DNA from: Stigmatella ashevillena
Lineage (GTDB): Bacteria > Myxococcota > Myxococcia > Myxococcales > Myxococcaceae
DNA length: 64,000 nucleotides
Assembly: GCF_028368975.1 (NCBI RefSeq)
Contig: NZ_JAQNDM010000002.1
Coordinates: 5,574,425-5,638,424 of the forward strand
Reading direction: 5' to 3'
Positions within the stretch are counted from its first letter, which is position 1; each line of letters starts with the position of its first letter. Position numbers and translations under genes: made by a program. Shown piece by piece: positions 26,118 to 34,730 of this stretch. The notes below the pieces were generated by a model. That model was not told the origin of the DNA. It saw only the letters and a list, made by a program, of their open reading frames with translations, and made no database searches.

Positions 26118-26834
26118 TCAGGGCGAGGCACCCTGGAGTTCCAGGCGCAGCGCGTCCTGGAGACTGGGCGGGTCTCCCTCTCGAAAGCCCGCGAGGCCCG
26201 CCTCGAAGTCGGCGCGCGCTCCAGCGCTGTCTCCCAGCCGGGCGCGCAGCGTCCCCCGCTCGTAAAGCAGCTCCGGGTCCACCGACTCCTCCTGCTCCGA
26301 GGAGATCGCGTCGGAGAGATCCTGAATGGCCTCTGCCAGCCGACCCAGCTGCGCACGCGTCTGGGCGCGCTGCTGAAGCAGCGAGGCATTGCCCGGGTCC
26401 TCGACCAGGGCCTGGGTCCAATCGCGCTCGGCCTCGGCGTGCTGGCCGAGCGCGCGCAGGGACTCGGCGCGCTTGGCATAGAGGATCAGCTTGCGGTGCC
26501 CCACGGACTCCACCGTGTCGAAGTCCGCCACGGCCTCCGCGTGACGGCCCAGCCGGGCCAGGGTGAGCGCTCGGTGGAGCCGCGTGGTGAGGTGCCCCGG
26601 CGCCATCGTCAGGATGCGATCGAACCAGGGGAGCGCCTCGGCGGGGGCATGCCCCCAAACGCCGAGCGTCAGCCCCATCTCCAGCAACACGCGCAGCTGT
26701 TCCGGGTGGGCCTCTGCCAGTTGCCGGATCTGGCCGAGCGCCTGCGCGTACCGCCCCCCGCGCCGCAGGCGATCCACCTCGCGGAGCTGTCCCGACAGCT
26801 CTGGCGGCCAGGGTATGCGTCCCTTGCGCTTCAT
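26118..26834 (-). CDS. TPR-repeat protein
   Basis: 238 residues from ATG 26834. At least five tetratricopeptide repeats are visible (YAQALGQIRQLAEAHPEQ, AEALPWFDRILTMAPGH, AEAVADFDTVESVG, AEAERDWTQALVEDPGN, AEAIQDLSDAIS). There is no signal peptide, so it is probably a cytoplasmic scaffold. The open frame continues upstream to 27374 only because it lies opposite the VOC gene. Partner and pathway are not evident. Confidence 0.8.
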   Translation of the reverse strand: MKRKGRIPWPPELSGQLREVDRLRRGGRYAQALGQIRQLAEAHPEQLRVLLEMGLTLGVWGHAPAEALPWFDRILTMAPGHLTTRLHRALTLARLGRHAEAVADFDTVESVGHRKLILYAKRAESLRALGQHAEAERDWTQALVEDPGNASLLQQRAQTRAQLGRLAEAIQDLSDAISSEQEESVDPELLYERGTLRARLGDSAGARADFEAGLAGFREGDPPSLQDALRLELQGASP

Positions 26835-26978
26835 CCTTCGCGTCCTCCGTGCGCGGCATCCTGCCGGGTGAAGCCCCTCTGCACCAGAGCGCGACGGCGC
26901 GGGCCCGTGGTAGAAACGCTTTGGGCAACACGAGCGCCACGGCCCGGAGCCGACTTGCGGCGTGAAGGAGCTTGGCCA

Positions 26979-27320
26979 ATGGACCCGCAGCATCGCCTCG
27001 TCCCCATCATTCCCAGCGCGGATCTCGATGCGAGCCAGGCCTTCTATGAACGCCTCGGCTTCGAGGTGGAGTCGGTCTACCCGACACACGGGTACCGGAT
27101 CCTCCGGGACGCGCAGGGCGCGAGCGTTCATCTCACCGGCACGGTCCCGGGCTGGGTCGTTCCCGAGCGCAACGCCTACGGCGTCTACTTCTACGCCGAG
27201 AATGTCGACGAGCTGGCCGCCCGCTTTGGTCTCGAGGCGCAGGACAAACCGTGGGGCCTCCGGGAGTTCGCAGTCTCGGATCCGAGCGGCACGCTCGTGA
27301 GAATCGGCTGGCCGCGCTAG
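26979..27320 (+). CDS. VOC-family (glyoxalase/bleomycin-resistance-like) protein
   Basis: 113 residues, normal length for a single-module VOC protein. Start ATG 26979 follows GAAGGAG by about 8 bp. Typical motifs are LVPIIPSADLDASQAFYERL at the N-terminus and AVSDPSGTLVRIGWP at the C-terminus, the latter marking the metal-ligand end of the fold. The family includes drug-binding proteins, dioxygenases and isomerases, so substrate cannot be given. It is divergent from the TPR gene, 144 bp apart. Confidence 0.88.
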   Translation: MDPQHRLVPIIPSADLDASQAFYERLGFEVESVYPTHGYRILRDAQGASVHLTGTVPGWVVPERNAYGVYFYAENVDELAARFGLEAQDKPWGLREFAVSDPSGTLVRIGWPR

Positions 27321-27350
27321 CCGCGCGACAAAGCGCTCCCTCTCACCTTT

Positions 27351-27430
27351 GCGCATCGCCCTGCCCAGGCGCATTCACTTCCAGAAATTCCCTATCTCTC
27401 AGCACCCCCTCAGGTCGTCTTCTTTCGCAT
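27351..27430. promoter_or_regulatory. Copy 1 of the kinase/imm11 upstream block
   Basis: Shares CATTCACTTCCAGAAATTCC, then CCTATCTCT and CCCTCAGGTCGTCTTCT, with 37221-37300 and more loosely with 46378-46450. In the two other loci the block sits between a minus-strand kinase and a plus-strand imm11 gene; here only an imm11 relic follows. Confidence 0.5.
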
Positions 27431-27453
27431 CGACTCCCCGAGAGGACACGGAA

Positions 27454-27507
27454 ACAAGGTCGGACAAGTCCATGGGCGTGGAGCGCATGCGCATCGACAA
27501 ACGGAAG
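27454..27507 (+). pseudogene. imm11 relic 1
   Basis: Coding traces of VGQ, MGV and RMRIDKRK match residues near 150-170 of the intact Imm11 protein at 37374, with a small frame-disturbing change. The rest of the gene is missing and the sequence runs into an unrelated block at 27503. Confidence 0.7.
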
Positions 27508-27586
27508 TACCTGACAATCCTCGTGTTTTACGGAAGCTCGTCGATTTCCTGCATCATTTTCCTTTGAGCCGGCTCACTCCGGACAG
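27503..27586 (-). pseudogene. Relic block copy 1 (gene tail on minus strand)
   Basis: Nearly identical to 51890-51974. On the minus strand both copies read EPxQRKMMQEIDELP followed by a stop, which looks like the C-terminus of a lost gene. The family is not recognised. Between this block and the Kelch gene no other gene is seen. Confidence 0.45.
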
Positions 27587-27640
27587 GGAATCACTCGGCC
27601 ATTTCCGATGAACATCGATATCAATCGTTCTGTCCGCCCT

Positions 27641-27765
27641 GGTGGCAAACTGGATCTGACACATCTGGATGTTACAAGGTGCCCGTGTGTTCCCTCCAGG
27701 GCCCGTCACTCCGTGGATGTGAGTGGGACGCGCCCTGAACCCTGCACATCATTGGATTCCTGAAG
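27641..27765 (+). promoter_or_regulatory. Upstream block of Kelch lipoprotein 1
   Basis: A conserved leader found before all three Kelch genes: AACTGGATCTGACACAT, then GGATGxTACA, then CCGTGTGTTC and CTCCAGGGCCCGTCACTCCG. Copies are at 42335-42449 and, shortened, 52321-52360. Conservation outside coding sequence suggests a promoter or mRNA leader, though recent duplication would also explain it. No clear -35/-10 spacing was found. Confidence 0.45.
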
Positions 27766-27827
27766 GCACACCCCCCAGACAGGGTGGCGTGCCCTGCTGT
27801 TGCATTCGCTCACCCCCGAGGCCTCTC

Positions 27828-30116
27828 TTGAAATCGCTCTCCCAGCACCTGCTCCCGGTGCTCGCTCTGGCTCTGCTCGCGAGCTGCTCTGCGCCTTCTC
27901 CCGACTCTGGCTCCGTCCAGTTCGCCGTCTCCGTTCCCCAGGCCCTCTCTGCCAATGACGTCACCCGCGTCCAGGTGACGGTCTCCGCCTCCGACATGGC
28001 GTCCCTCTCGGTCGAGTTGGCCAAGTCCAACGGCTCCTGGGGCGGCCTCATCGGCAATATCCCCTCAGGCGCCAACCGCTCCTTCCTCGCCAAAGCCTTC
28101 GACGCTTCCGGCTCTCTCCGCTTCCAAGGGCAGACCTCGGGCGTCACCCTTTCCCCCAACCAGACCACCGCCGTGGCCCTCACCCTCCAGGAGGTTTCTC
28201 CGCCTCCTCCCTATGGCAACGAGGCCCCCGTCATTGACGCCCTCGTCGCCTCCTCCACCTCGGTCCAGACAGGGGCTTCCCTCTCTCTGACGGCCACCGT
28301 GCATGACCCCAACCCCGGCGACACCCTCACCCTGGCGTGGACGGCCTCCGGCGGAGCCTTCTCTGCTCCCACTGCCGCCACCTCCTCCTGGACGGCGCCT
28401 GCGTCCCCGGGCATCCAGACCCTCACCCTCACCGTCACGGACTCCCAGGGCGCCGCCGTCTCCGTCTCCCTCTCCATCAACGTCATCTCCGGTGCTTCCA
28501 CCGGCAACGCTGCGCTCAACATCTCCTTCAACCTCTGGCCCACCGTCTCCAAGGTGTCGGCTTCTCTGAGCCGCCTCGATGCCGGACAGTCCACCGCCGT
28601 CTCCGCCCTGGCTTCCGATGCGGACGGCGATGCCCTCTCCTACCAGTGGGCCTCCTCTTGCCCGGGTACCTGGACAAACGCCTCCTCCCGCACCGCCTCC
28701 TTCGTGCCTTCCTCGGTTCCGGCCGGTGCGTGCAACAACTGCCAGCTCACCGTTACCGTCCAGGACAGCCGGGGCGGGCAGACCACGGGCTCGCTCGCCC
28801 TGTGCGTCGCTTCCGCCTCCACCGAGCGCTTCCCCCCGCGCATCTCCAACCTCTACCAGTCCGCTACCTCCACCTCACCCGGCCAGACGGTCACCTTCGA
28901 GGTCACCGCCCTGGACCCCCAGTCCAGCGCCCTGACGTTCACGTGGAGCGCCACCACCGGCTCCCTGGGCACACCGGTGAACGGCGCCTCCACCAGCCGC
29001 GTCACCTGGACGGCCCCCGCCTGTGCCTCGGGGGGCATGGCCCCAGGCATCACCGCCACCGTCACCAACTCGTTCCACCTCTCCGCCACCCAGGGCTTCT
29101 CGGTGACAGGGGTGCCCGCCTGTGTCTCGGGATGGACCTCGACAAACGCCATGGGCGCAAGCCGCTACCACCACTCGGCGACCCTGCTGCCCAACGGCAA
29201 GGTCCTCGTCGCAGGCGCATACAACGGCGGCGGCCAGGCGACGGCCGAGGTGTATGACCCGGCCTCGGGCACCTGGAGCGCGACAGCCCCCATGGCCCAT
29301 GCTCGCTATTTCCACACGGCGACCCTGCTGCCCAACGGCACGGTCCTCGTCGCGGGGGGGACCAGCCCGGCGACGGCCGAGGTGTACAACCCGGCCTCGG
29401 GCACCTGGAGCGCGACAGGCCCGATGACTTCGCTTCGCCTCGAGTCCACGGCCACGCTGCTGCCCAATGGCAAGGTCCTCGTCGCGGGCGGACACACCGG
29501 TACGCAGCCCGTGGCGGCGGCGGAGGTGTACGACCCGGCCTCGGGCACCTGGAGCGCGACCGGAGCCCTGGCCGCGCCTCGCTACAACCATGCGGCCACG
29601 CTGCTGCCCGATGGCAAGGTCCTCGTCGCGGGGGGATTCAACAACAGCACCACCCTGAGGACGGCGGAGGTGTACGATCCGGCCTCGGGCACCTGGAGCA
29701 CGGCCGAAGCCATGGCCGTGCCTCGCCGCTACCACACGGCGACGCTGCTGCCCACGGGCAAGGTCCTCATCACGGGCGGACACGACAGCAACGGCACCAT
29801 CTACGCGACAGCGGAGTTGTATGATCCGGCCTCGCGCACGTGGAGCATGACCAGCGACATGGCCATTCGTCGCTACCTCCACACGGTGACGCTGCTGCAA
29901 AACGGCAAGGCGCTCGTCGCGGGAGGAGGCGATGGCCCCATCGCCCAAGTGGCTTCGGAGGTGTACGACCCGGCCTCGAACACCTGGAGTCCGGTCCCTC
30001 CCATGACCCGTGGGCGATACAGCCACGCGGCGGCACTGCTGCAAGACGGCAGGGTCCTCATCTCGGGGGGATACAGCAACGGGGGATTCCCCTACGCGGA
30101 GCTGTTCTCGCCCTGA
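27828..30116 (+). CDS. Kelch-repeat lipoprotein with Ig/PKD-like domains, paralogue 1
   Basis: 762 residues from the TTG at 27828. This start is chosen because it is the only start-like codon shared at the same point by all three paralogues and places Lys at position 2 before the signal peptide (LLPVLALALLAS-C). The mature protein has an N-terminal beta domain, then Ig/PKD-like domains starting near APVIDALVASS, FNLWPTVSKV and PPRISNLYQSA, then about six Kelch-type repeats of about 46 residues (TATLLPNGKVLVAGG, AEVYDPASGTWSAT), forming a beta-propeller. It should be a surface-exposed lipoprotein with an adhesion or recognition role (inference). It is followed by a strong hairpin. Confidence 0.88.
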   Translation: MKSLSQHLLPVLALALLASCSAPSPDSGSVQFAVSVPQALSANDVTRVQVTVSASDMASLSVELAKSNGSWGGLIGNIPSGANRSFLAKAFDASGSLRFQGQTSGVTLSPNQTTAVALTLQEVSPPPPYGNEAPVIDALVASSTSVQTGASLSLTATVHDPNPGDTLTLAWTASGGAFSAPTAATSSWTAPASPGIQTLTLTVTDSQGAAVSVSLSINVISGASTGNAALNISFNLWPTVSKVSASLSRLDAGQSTAVSALASDADGDALSYQWASSCPGTWTNASSRTASFVPSSVPAGACNNCQLTVTVQDSRGGQTTGSLALCVASASTERFPPRISNLYQSATSTSPGQTVTFEVTALDPQSSALTFTWSATTGSLGTPVNGASTSRVTWTAPACASGGMAPGITATVTNSFHLSATQGFSVTGVPACVSGWTSTNAMGASRYHHSATLLPNGKVLVAGAYNGGGQATAEVYDPASGTWSATAPMAHARYFHTATLLPNGTVLVAGGTSPATAEVYNPASGTWSATGPMTSLRLESTATLLPNGKVLVAGGHTGTQPVAAAEVYDPASGTWSATGALAAPRYNHAATLLPDGKVLVAGGFNNSTTLRTAEVYDPASGTWSTAEAMAVPRRYHTATLLPTGKVLITGGHDSNGTIYATAELYDPASRTWSMTSDMAIRRYLHTVTLLQNGKALVAGGGDGPIAQVASEVYDPASNTWSPVPPMTRGRYSHAAALLQDGRVLISGGYSNGGFPYAELFSP

Positions 30117-30133
30117 ATGCACTTCGAGACGTT

Positions 30134-30167
30134 GCCGCCGCCCACCCCTGCAAGGGGGAGCGGCGGC
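30134..30167. terminator. GC-rich hairpin between convergent genes
   Basis: An 8-bp stem GCCGCCGC/GCGGCGGC encloses an inner CCCCT/AGGGG stem. It lies 18 bp after the Kelch stop and 22 bp before the end of the convergent lipoprotein gene. There is no U-tract, as is common in GC-rich genomes, so bidirectional terminator function is inferred. Confidence 0.55.
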
Positions 30168-30188
30168 GCTCCGAGGCGGGTCTCCGTC

Positions 30189-30620
30189 TTACTCGGTCGC
30201 CACGATGTCGAAGCCATTGGCGAAGATGTCTGCCTTGCAGTCCATCCGGTAATAGGTGTTGTCGGTGCACTTCATTCCGCAGATCCGTGCGCCCGTACTG
30301 ACCTGCGTGACAGAGAAGCTGTTACATGTGACCGAGGCGGCGGGTGAGTTGCCGGTCTCCCAACCGCTGGGACTCGTTGCAATCGGGCTCTTCCGATCGA
30401 TCTCTTGGTTTTTGACGGGGAAGAGGATCTTCCCCCCTGCGCTGTCCTTCTCGACGACAAAGCGGGGGGTGATGAACTTTGTCACCTGTCCCGCCGTGGG
30501 GGCAGGCGTGAGGCGCTGCTCCGCAGCGGTCGGCGTCTCCAAGGGGTCGGTGGTGGACCCGCCACAACCCACGGCCATCACGCTGAGCGCCACACCCATC
30601 ATCCCGAAAAACTTTCTCAT
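30189..30620 (-). CDS. Small lipoprotein of unknown function
   Basis: 143 residues from ATG 30620, preceded by GGGAGAC. The signal peptide MRKFFGMMGVALSVMAVGC ends in a lipobox. The mature part has four cysteines near its end (SVTCNS, ARICGMKCTD, RMDCKAD), probably two disulfides. No family was recognised. The open frame extends upstream to 30944 without similarity. Base composition is lower in GC than in its neighbours. Confidence 0.75.
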   Translation of the reverse strand: MRKFFGMMGVALSVMAVGCGGSTTDPLETPTAAEQRLTPAPTAGQVTKFITPRFVVEKDSAGGKILFPVKNQEIDRKSPIATSPSGWETGNSPAASVTCNSFSVTQVSTGARICGMKCTDNTYYRMDCKADIFANGFDIVATE

Positions 30621-30923
30621 GGTGTCTCCCTTGTCGAGCGCTCCCTGCATGAACCTCCAGGGGCAAGCTCGACGAAACAATACGGCTGAGTGATACACCC
30701 GGTCAACAAGCAATCCCTTCAAATCTGGAATCTCCAGACCTGCTGAGCCTCCCGACAAGGCATCCCACAACCCCGGAGCCGGCCCAAACGGGTTGAACAC
30801 AACGCAAGACCTCTCCTTGCGTTGCACGGGGCTGGCATTCAAAGAACCGGTGCCCAGCTTGAGCGCTCCGAGGCTCTGCTTCAGAGCCCCATGCATACCG
30901 CATGAAACATCCGGAGCACACGA
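30621..30923. other. Divergent intergenic region, no gene seen
   Basis: 303 bp between the divergent small lipoprotein and the secreted protein at 30924. It should hold both promoters. It contains no recognised relic or hairpin. Confidence 0.35.
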
Positions 30924-31310
30924 ATGGGTACCGGCAACAGACACCTCAGGGCGTTGGCGAGCCTCCTTGTTGTCTCTGGACTGCTTTACTCAGGAGCCAG
31001 CTTTGCCCAGAACGCCATCTCAGGCCCAGCGAATGACGGCGCGTACATCACTGTCCCGGAAGGAACCACCATCAACGACTGGGCGCTGATGATTTCTCCC
31101 ACCGTGATGGGAGCCGAGGAAACCAATAGCGAGGGAGACAACGCTCTCCTGAAAATCGAGACCTATGCCGTGGTCATCAACTCCTACACCTGGCGGGTGG
31201 TGGCTCGCTACAAGTTCAAATGGTGGAACGATGCCCGGGTCAATGGCATCTGGTCTTCCGGCTCTGCGAATTACCTCATGGTGCGCAAGACTCACCCTCA
31301 CGGAGGGTGA
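30924..31310 (+). CDS. Short secreted protein, possibly truncated
   Basis: 128 residues. The signal peptide has a hydrophobic core LASLLVVSGLLYSGASFA (about 11-28). The mature part contains VPEGTTINDWALMISPTVMG and WRVVARYKFKW. The last residues (RKTHPHGG) run directly into a relic of a kinase gene tail, so the natural C-terminus may have been lost by recombination. Function is unknown. Confidence 0.6.
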   Translation: MGTGNRHLRALASLLVVSGLLYSGASFAQNAISGPANDGAYITVPEGTTINDWALMISPTVMGAEETNSEGDNALLKIETYAVVINSYTWRVVARYKFKWWNDARVNGIWSSGSANYLMVRKTHPHGG

Positions 31311-31312
31311 GA

Positions 31313-31355
31313 AGTCTGCGGCCGGGGAGTCAGAAGCACGGGCACATCGCACTCC
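31313..31355 (-). pseudogene. Relic of a Ser/Thr kinase C-terminus
   Basis: AAGTCTGCGGCCGGGGAG matches the 3' end of all three kinase genes (24320, 35788 and 44920 regions), coding the PRPQTSxP tail on the minus strand. Upstream kinase sequence is gone. It marks a former kinase copy between the secreted protein and a transposase fragment. Confidence 0.6.
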
Positions 31356-31358
31356 TCG

Positions 31359-31622
31359 TTGCCTGAAATACTGGCGTTCACCCCCGAGGCGTTCGCCCAC
31401 CTGGGAGCGCACGTGAAGCCCGAATGGTTCTTCGAAGCGCTGGCAGCAGGCCAAAGCCAGGCACAGCTGCGCAGGCGCAAACTGCCAGTGGACCGGGCGC
31501 TGTGGCTGGCCATCGGGATGGGGCTGTTTCGGGACCGTTCCATTCAGGAAGTGGTGCAGCACTGCGAGCATGCGCTGGTGGAGCCCCTGTGGGAGCGCGT
31601 TCCCGACAGGGGCCTGGAGAGG
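31359..31622 (+). pseudogene. N-terminal fragment of an IS4-family transposase
   Basis: The frame codes EWFFEALAAGQSQAQLRRRK and VDRALWLAIGMGLFRDRSIQ, the typical IS4 N-terminal domain, ending near EPLWERVPD. Similarity stops after about 88 codons; the DDE catalytic domain is absent. It is not the same element as the intact IS at 46789-48520. The rest of the gap to 31917 shows no gene. Confidence 0.75.
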
Positions 31623-31917
31623 AGCGGGTGGAAATCAAGCCGCCCCTGTCAGCGCCGACCCGGAGTGCGGCCCATGGGCTCCCCGCCAGCCTCCCCCACC
31701 TCCCGCTCTGCTCCCGCCCGCTACGCCCAAGAGGGCTCCTGTTCTTCCTACGCTCCGGGGCCCGGAGCCCGGTGGAACAGGGATGACGCATGACGGCGAA
31801 TCAGGAGTGGGCCGATAAAAGCGCCAAAACATGTTTATCTGGAAAATTAGTTCAATCGTGTTGTAATGGATCTGGGCCACCCATTCCGCGCTGGCACCCT
31901 TCCAGAGGATTCATCCC

Positions 31918-32991
31918 ATGAAGATGAAGACGTTCATCACCAGCCTGTCTTTTGGTTCCCTCCTGATGGCGTGCGGCGGGATGGAGGCGGACACCGCGCC
32001 GACGGACGCGCCGACGCTGAACACATTGGCCGCGCTCCGGCCCGCGGACGCGGACGCCAGGGTCTTGGGACAGGCGACGGATCGGGTGCTGCGGGTGTAC
32101 AACAACAACATCGAGAACCTGGTCATGAACAACTCCGACGGGACCTGTACCCGCGTCTCGGGTACGGACCACCTGAAGTCGATACTCGTCGACGACGCTG
32201 GGAAGACCGGTACCTCCGGAGTGGTCGCTCCCGACCTGCTCATTGTGCAGCAGATACGCGGTACCGGGCAGGCAGAGGCCTACGCCGACCAGCTCTCCGC
32301 CATGTTCGGGCTGCCGGCGGGGACGTACAAGGCGATCGTTGTCTGGTCCGATCCCGAGTCCTGGGGAAGTACCCACAAGTGCAGTGATCAGTCGTTGGGC
32401 GACTTGAAGAAGAAGCAGACCAACGGCATCATCTACAACACCGGGCGGTTGAGTCTGGCCGCCGGCGACGTCTCGGCCTACTGGAGTGCCGGGTGGCTCA
32501 AGCCGGGAACGCCGTACAGCGGGGGGGCTGGATGCACCCTGTACAAGCCGCCAGACAGCGATCCCGACACCACGGATCAGTACAAGTGGAAGCGCACCAG
32601 CGCCATCGCGGCGCGCTTCACCATCAAGGCAACCGGGACCACGGTGTTCGCGGCGACCATGCACCTTCCGCAGGAGAACTCGGCGAACGCGTGCGCGGGT
32701 GACAAGGACACCGGCATCCAGGGGACCGGTATCCACCTCGGGGCGGACGCGACCCGCTTGATGAACGCATCGACGATCCGCATCGTGGGCATCGACGCGA
32801 ACCGCAAGAACATCCCCTCGACCACGCTCAACGATCAGGGCATGACCGGCTACGGTACGGCCGCCACGAACGGGGCATCCAAGATCGACTACCTGTTCGT
32901 CAAAGGGGCCGTGCAACCGTCGCCGATCAACTACACGGTGAGTGGTACGAAGTCGAACCACCGCGCGCTGTACGCCTTCATTAACTTCTAG
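31918..32991 (+). CDS. Secreted lipoprotein with endonuclease/exonuclease/phosphatase-like fold
   Basis: 357 residues. The signal peptide ends in LLMA-C (Cys near 19). The mature protein follows the EEP pattern: RVYNNNIENL at the start, APDLLIVQQIRG where the metal-binding Glu normally sits, FAATMHLPQE, GIDANRK in the GDxN position and SNHRALYAFINF as the final SDH-like motif. The usual catalytic Glu (QE) reads QQ, which may weaken activity. EEP proteins include secreted DNases and phosphodiesterases; the substrate is unknown here. It has more moderate codon use than its neighbours and sits alone between two relic zones, suggesting transfer. Confidence 0.8.
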   Translation: MKMKTFITSLSFGSLLMACGGMEADTAPTDAPTLNTLAALRPADADARVLGQATDRVLRVYNNNIENLVMNNSDGTCTRVSGTDHLKSILVDDAGKTGTSGVVAPDLLIVQQIRGTGQAEAYADQLSAMFGLPAGTYKAIVVWSDPESWGSTHKCSDQSLGDLKKKQTNGIIYNTGRLSLAAGDVSAYWSAGWLKPGTPYSGGAGCTLYKPPDSDPDTTDQYKWKRTSAIAARFTIKATGTTVFAATMHLPQENSANACAGDKDTGIQGTGIHLGADATRLMNASTIRIVGIDANRKNIPSTTLNDQGMTGYGTAATNGASKIDYLFVKGAVQPSPINYTVSGTKSNHRALYAFINF

Positions 32992-33039
32992 CGGGCAGAG
33001 TCAAGAAGCCATCAGGCGAGGGGGTGGCAGGTCGTCCTC

Positions 33040-33174
33040 ATCGACAAGGCGCTGGTGGGCAACGCCCAGGTGTTCCGCCCGGAGGGGTGGGAGGTCGTCC
33101 TCATCGTCTCGGAGAACATCAAGGACGCCTTGGTGCGCATGCGCGCCACGGGCACGCGCTTCGAGGAAGTCTAA
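33040..33174 (+). pseudogene. imm11 relic 2 (C-terminal third)
   Basis: Codes IDKALVGNAQVFRPEGWEVV and continues to ATGTRFEEV before TAA 33172, matching the end of Imm11 at 37374 (NAQVFRPEGWQVVLIVSEEL). The first two thirds of the gene are missing. The rest of 33175-33394 shows a small hairpin (CGCCAG/CTGGCG near 33235) and no gene. Confidence 0.8.
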
Positions 33175-33394
33175 ACCTCGGCCCATCCCTGGAGGATCTT
33201 CTCCAGATCCGCCAAACCGAAAGCGCGCCATCGCCAGGTTCGCGCTGGCGCGGTGCAGCGCGAGGCAGTGCCTCCAGAGGCTCGGGTTCGGAGCCCCTGA
33301 CCTGGGTGCCTGGTTCTCAACCGCCAACGGCTGCGAGAGGCGCCACTTTGCGCCTCTTCCGTTCGCGACGCTTCGTGGAACTCGAACGTGAAGC

Positions 33395-34654
33395 CTACCG
33401 CCTGCGCCGTATGGCCTCACCCATGCTCTGGCCAATCTCGCCGTGGTCCGGCATGAAGCGCTCGATCTGCCCGGTCATGTCATTGAAGACCTTGTCCAGC
33501 TGATTCTGAGCATCCGCGACCTGTTTCTGAAACCCGGTGAACTCCTTGGAGTTCATCTGCTTCTTCAATTCCCCTATTGTCTCAGGATCGAAGGCCGACT
33601 TGCGCAGCGTCTGCATCGACTCCACTGCGTTGCGCACCGCTGCGGCCCGGGGCTGGGCATTGGCACGAGGAGAGTCCAAGACACGGTTGAGTTCCGCCCA
33701 GCTGTCACGCAGATTGCTGAGCCCCTCTCCAAAGTCCTTCGAGTTCACATCCGATCCGGTGGAGGCTTCCTTGTTCACCGTTTGCTTGAAAGCGGGGTGG
33801 TCCTCCAGCTTTTTCAAGCCAGACTGGAAGTGGTCGAACGCTTCCTGAAGCACCTGATTGTTGGGCCGGGACAGGCCGAGTTTCTGAAGGCCCATGTTGA
33901 AGACGTGATCGCCTCGCTTTTTCGCCGCGCCACCGGCAACGTTGTTGACGCTGCTCATGTTGGCGTGGTTGGCGGGCGTGTTGCGCACCGGGCCCGAGGG
34001 CATGCTGGGCCCGCCGACCATGGCGAGCTGTGGCTGGGGCCCCCCCGCGATGGTCTGCAACTTCTGCATCACGTCGTCGAGCGCCTTCTTCAGAGGCTCC
34101 ACGTACTTCGCTACCTGCGGGTTGCTTGCCAGCTTGTTGAAAAAGCCTGGGATGTCGGCGCTCTTCATCAGGTCCAGTGCCTTCGCCGCCGCACCCGCGT
34201 CCGCGAACTTCAGCGCGTATTTGGCCCCCTTGCCGACCGCGTCACCCACGCCGGGGATGACCGACAGAAGTGACAGGCCCGCCTCCAGATAGTTGCCGCG
34301 CGCTGCGGAAATGCCCGCGTTGGCGATGTCCGCAACCTCTCCGAAGAGCGGGACGAAACCGGCGACGTCCAGTACGGTCTGGAGCCCATCGAGGAAGCCG
34401 TTCTCCTCGTCCTTCTTCGCCTGCACCTCGCCCTGCGCCGTAGCCCCAGCGCCAGCGAAGCACTGACGGCCTGCTTGCTGGGGGCCGACGAACTCGTCCC
34501 GCTGGTAAGGAGGGATACCCCGTAACTGTGACGTGTTGCCGCCCTGGATGAGCAGCAGCGGGGTATTTCCACTCGCAGCGGGCTTCAACGGCTGTGCGCC
34601 GTTGCTCTGAATCCAACGTGGATTCCGACCATTGCCAACGCCATCCATTCCCAT
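33395..34654 (-). CDS. Pre-toxin-domain protein, candidate polymorphic effector
   Basis: 419 residues from ATG 34654, which follows a GGGGGAAG ribosome site. The middle (about 110-180) has VLDVAGFVPLFGEVADIANA and SLLSVIPGVGDAVGKGAKYA, the pattern of PT-TG/pre-toxin helical hairpins found before C-terminal toxins. The C-terminal 200 residues are helical and charged, with no recognised catalytic motif. It has no signal peptide, so delivery by a contact-dependent or type VI-like route is possible but not shown. The N-terminus (MGMDGVGNGR) resembles that of the protein at 41635 (MDGVGGAGR). An RNA ligase gene lies immediately upstream on the same strand. Confidence 0.65.
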   Translation of the reverse strand: MGMDGVGNGRNPRWIQSNGAQPLKPAASGNTPLLLIQGGNTSQLRGIPPYQRDEFVGPQQAGRQCFAGAGATAQGEVQAKKDEENGFLDGLQTVLDVAGFVPLFGEVADIANAGISAARGNYLEAGLSLLSVIPGVGDAVGKGAKYALKFADAGAAAKALDLMKSADIPGFFNKLASNPQVAKYVEPLKKALDDVMQKLQTIAGGPQPQLAMVGGPSMPSGPVRNTPANHANMSSVNNVAGGAAKKRGDHVFNMGLQKLGLSRPNNQVLQEAFDHFQSGLKKLEDHPAFKQTVNKEASTGSDVNSKDFGEGLSNLRDSWAELNRVLDSPRANAQPRAAAVRNAVESMQTLRKSAFDPETIGELKKQMNSKEFTGFQKQVADAQNQLDKVFNDMTGQIERFMPDHGEIGQSMGEAIRRRR

Positions 34655-34730
34655 GACTTCCCCCTGAGTCCATCGAATGTCTTGTCTCGATTTCCTGACC
34701 AGGCAGGCCAGGTGGCACACCGCGAGACTC

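Noticed and set aside
26835-27374. Upstream extension of the TPR protein to 27374
   Set aside because: It lies antisense to the VOC gene and has no TPR pattern; ATG 26834 starts the repeat protein.
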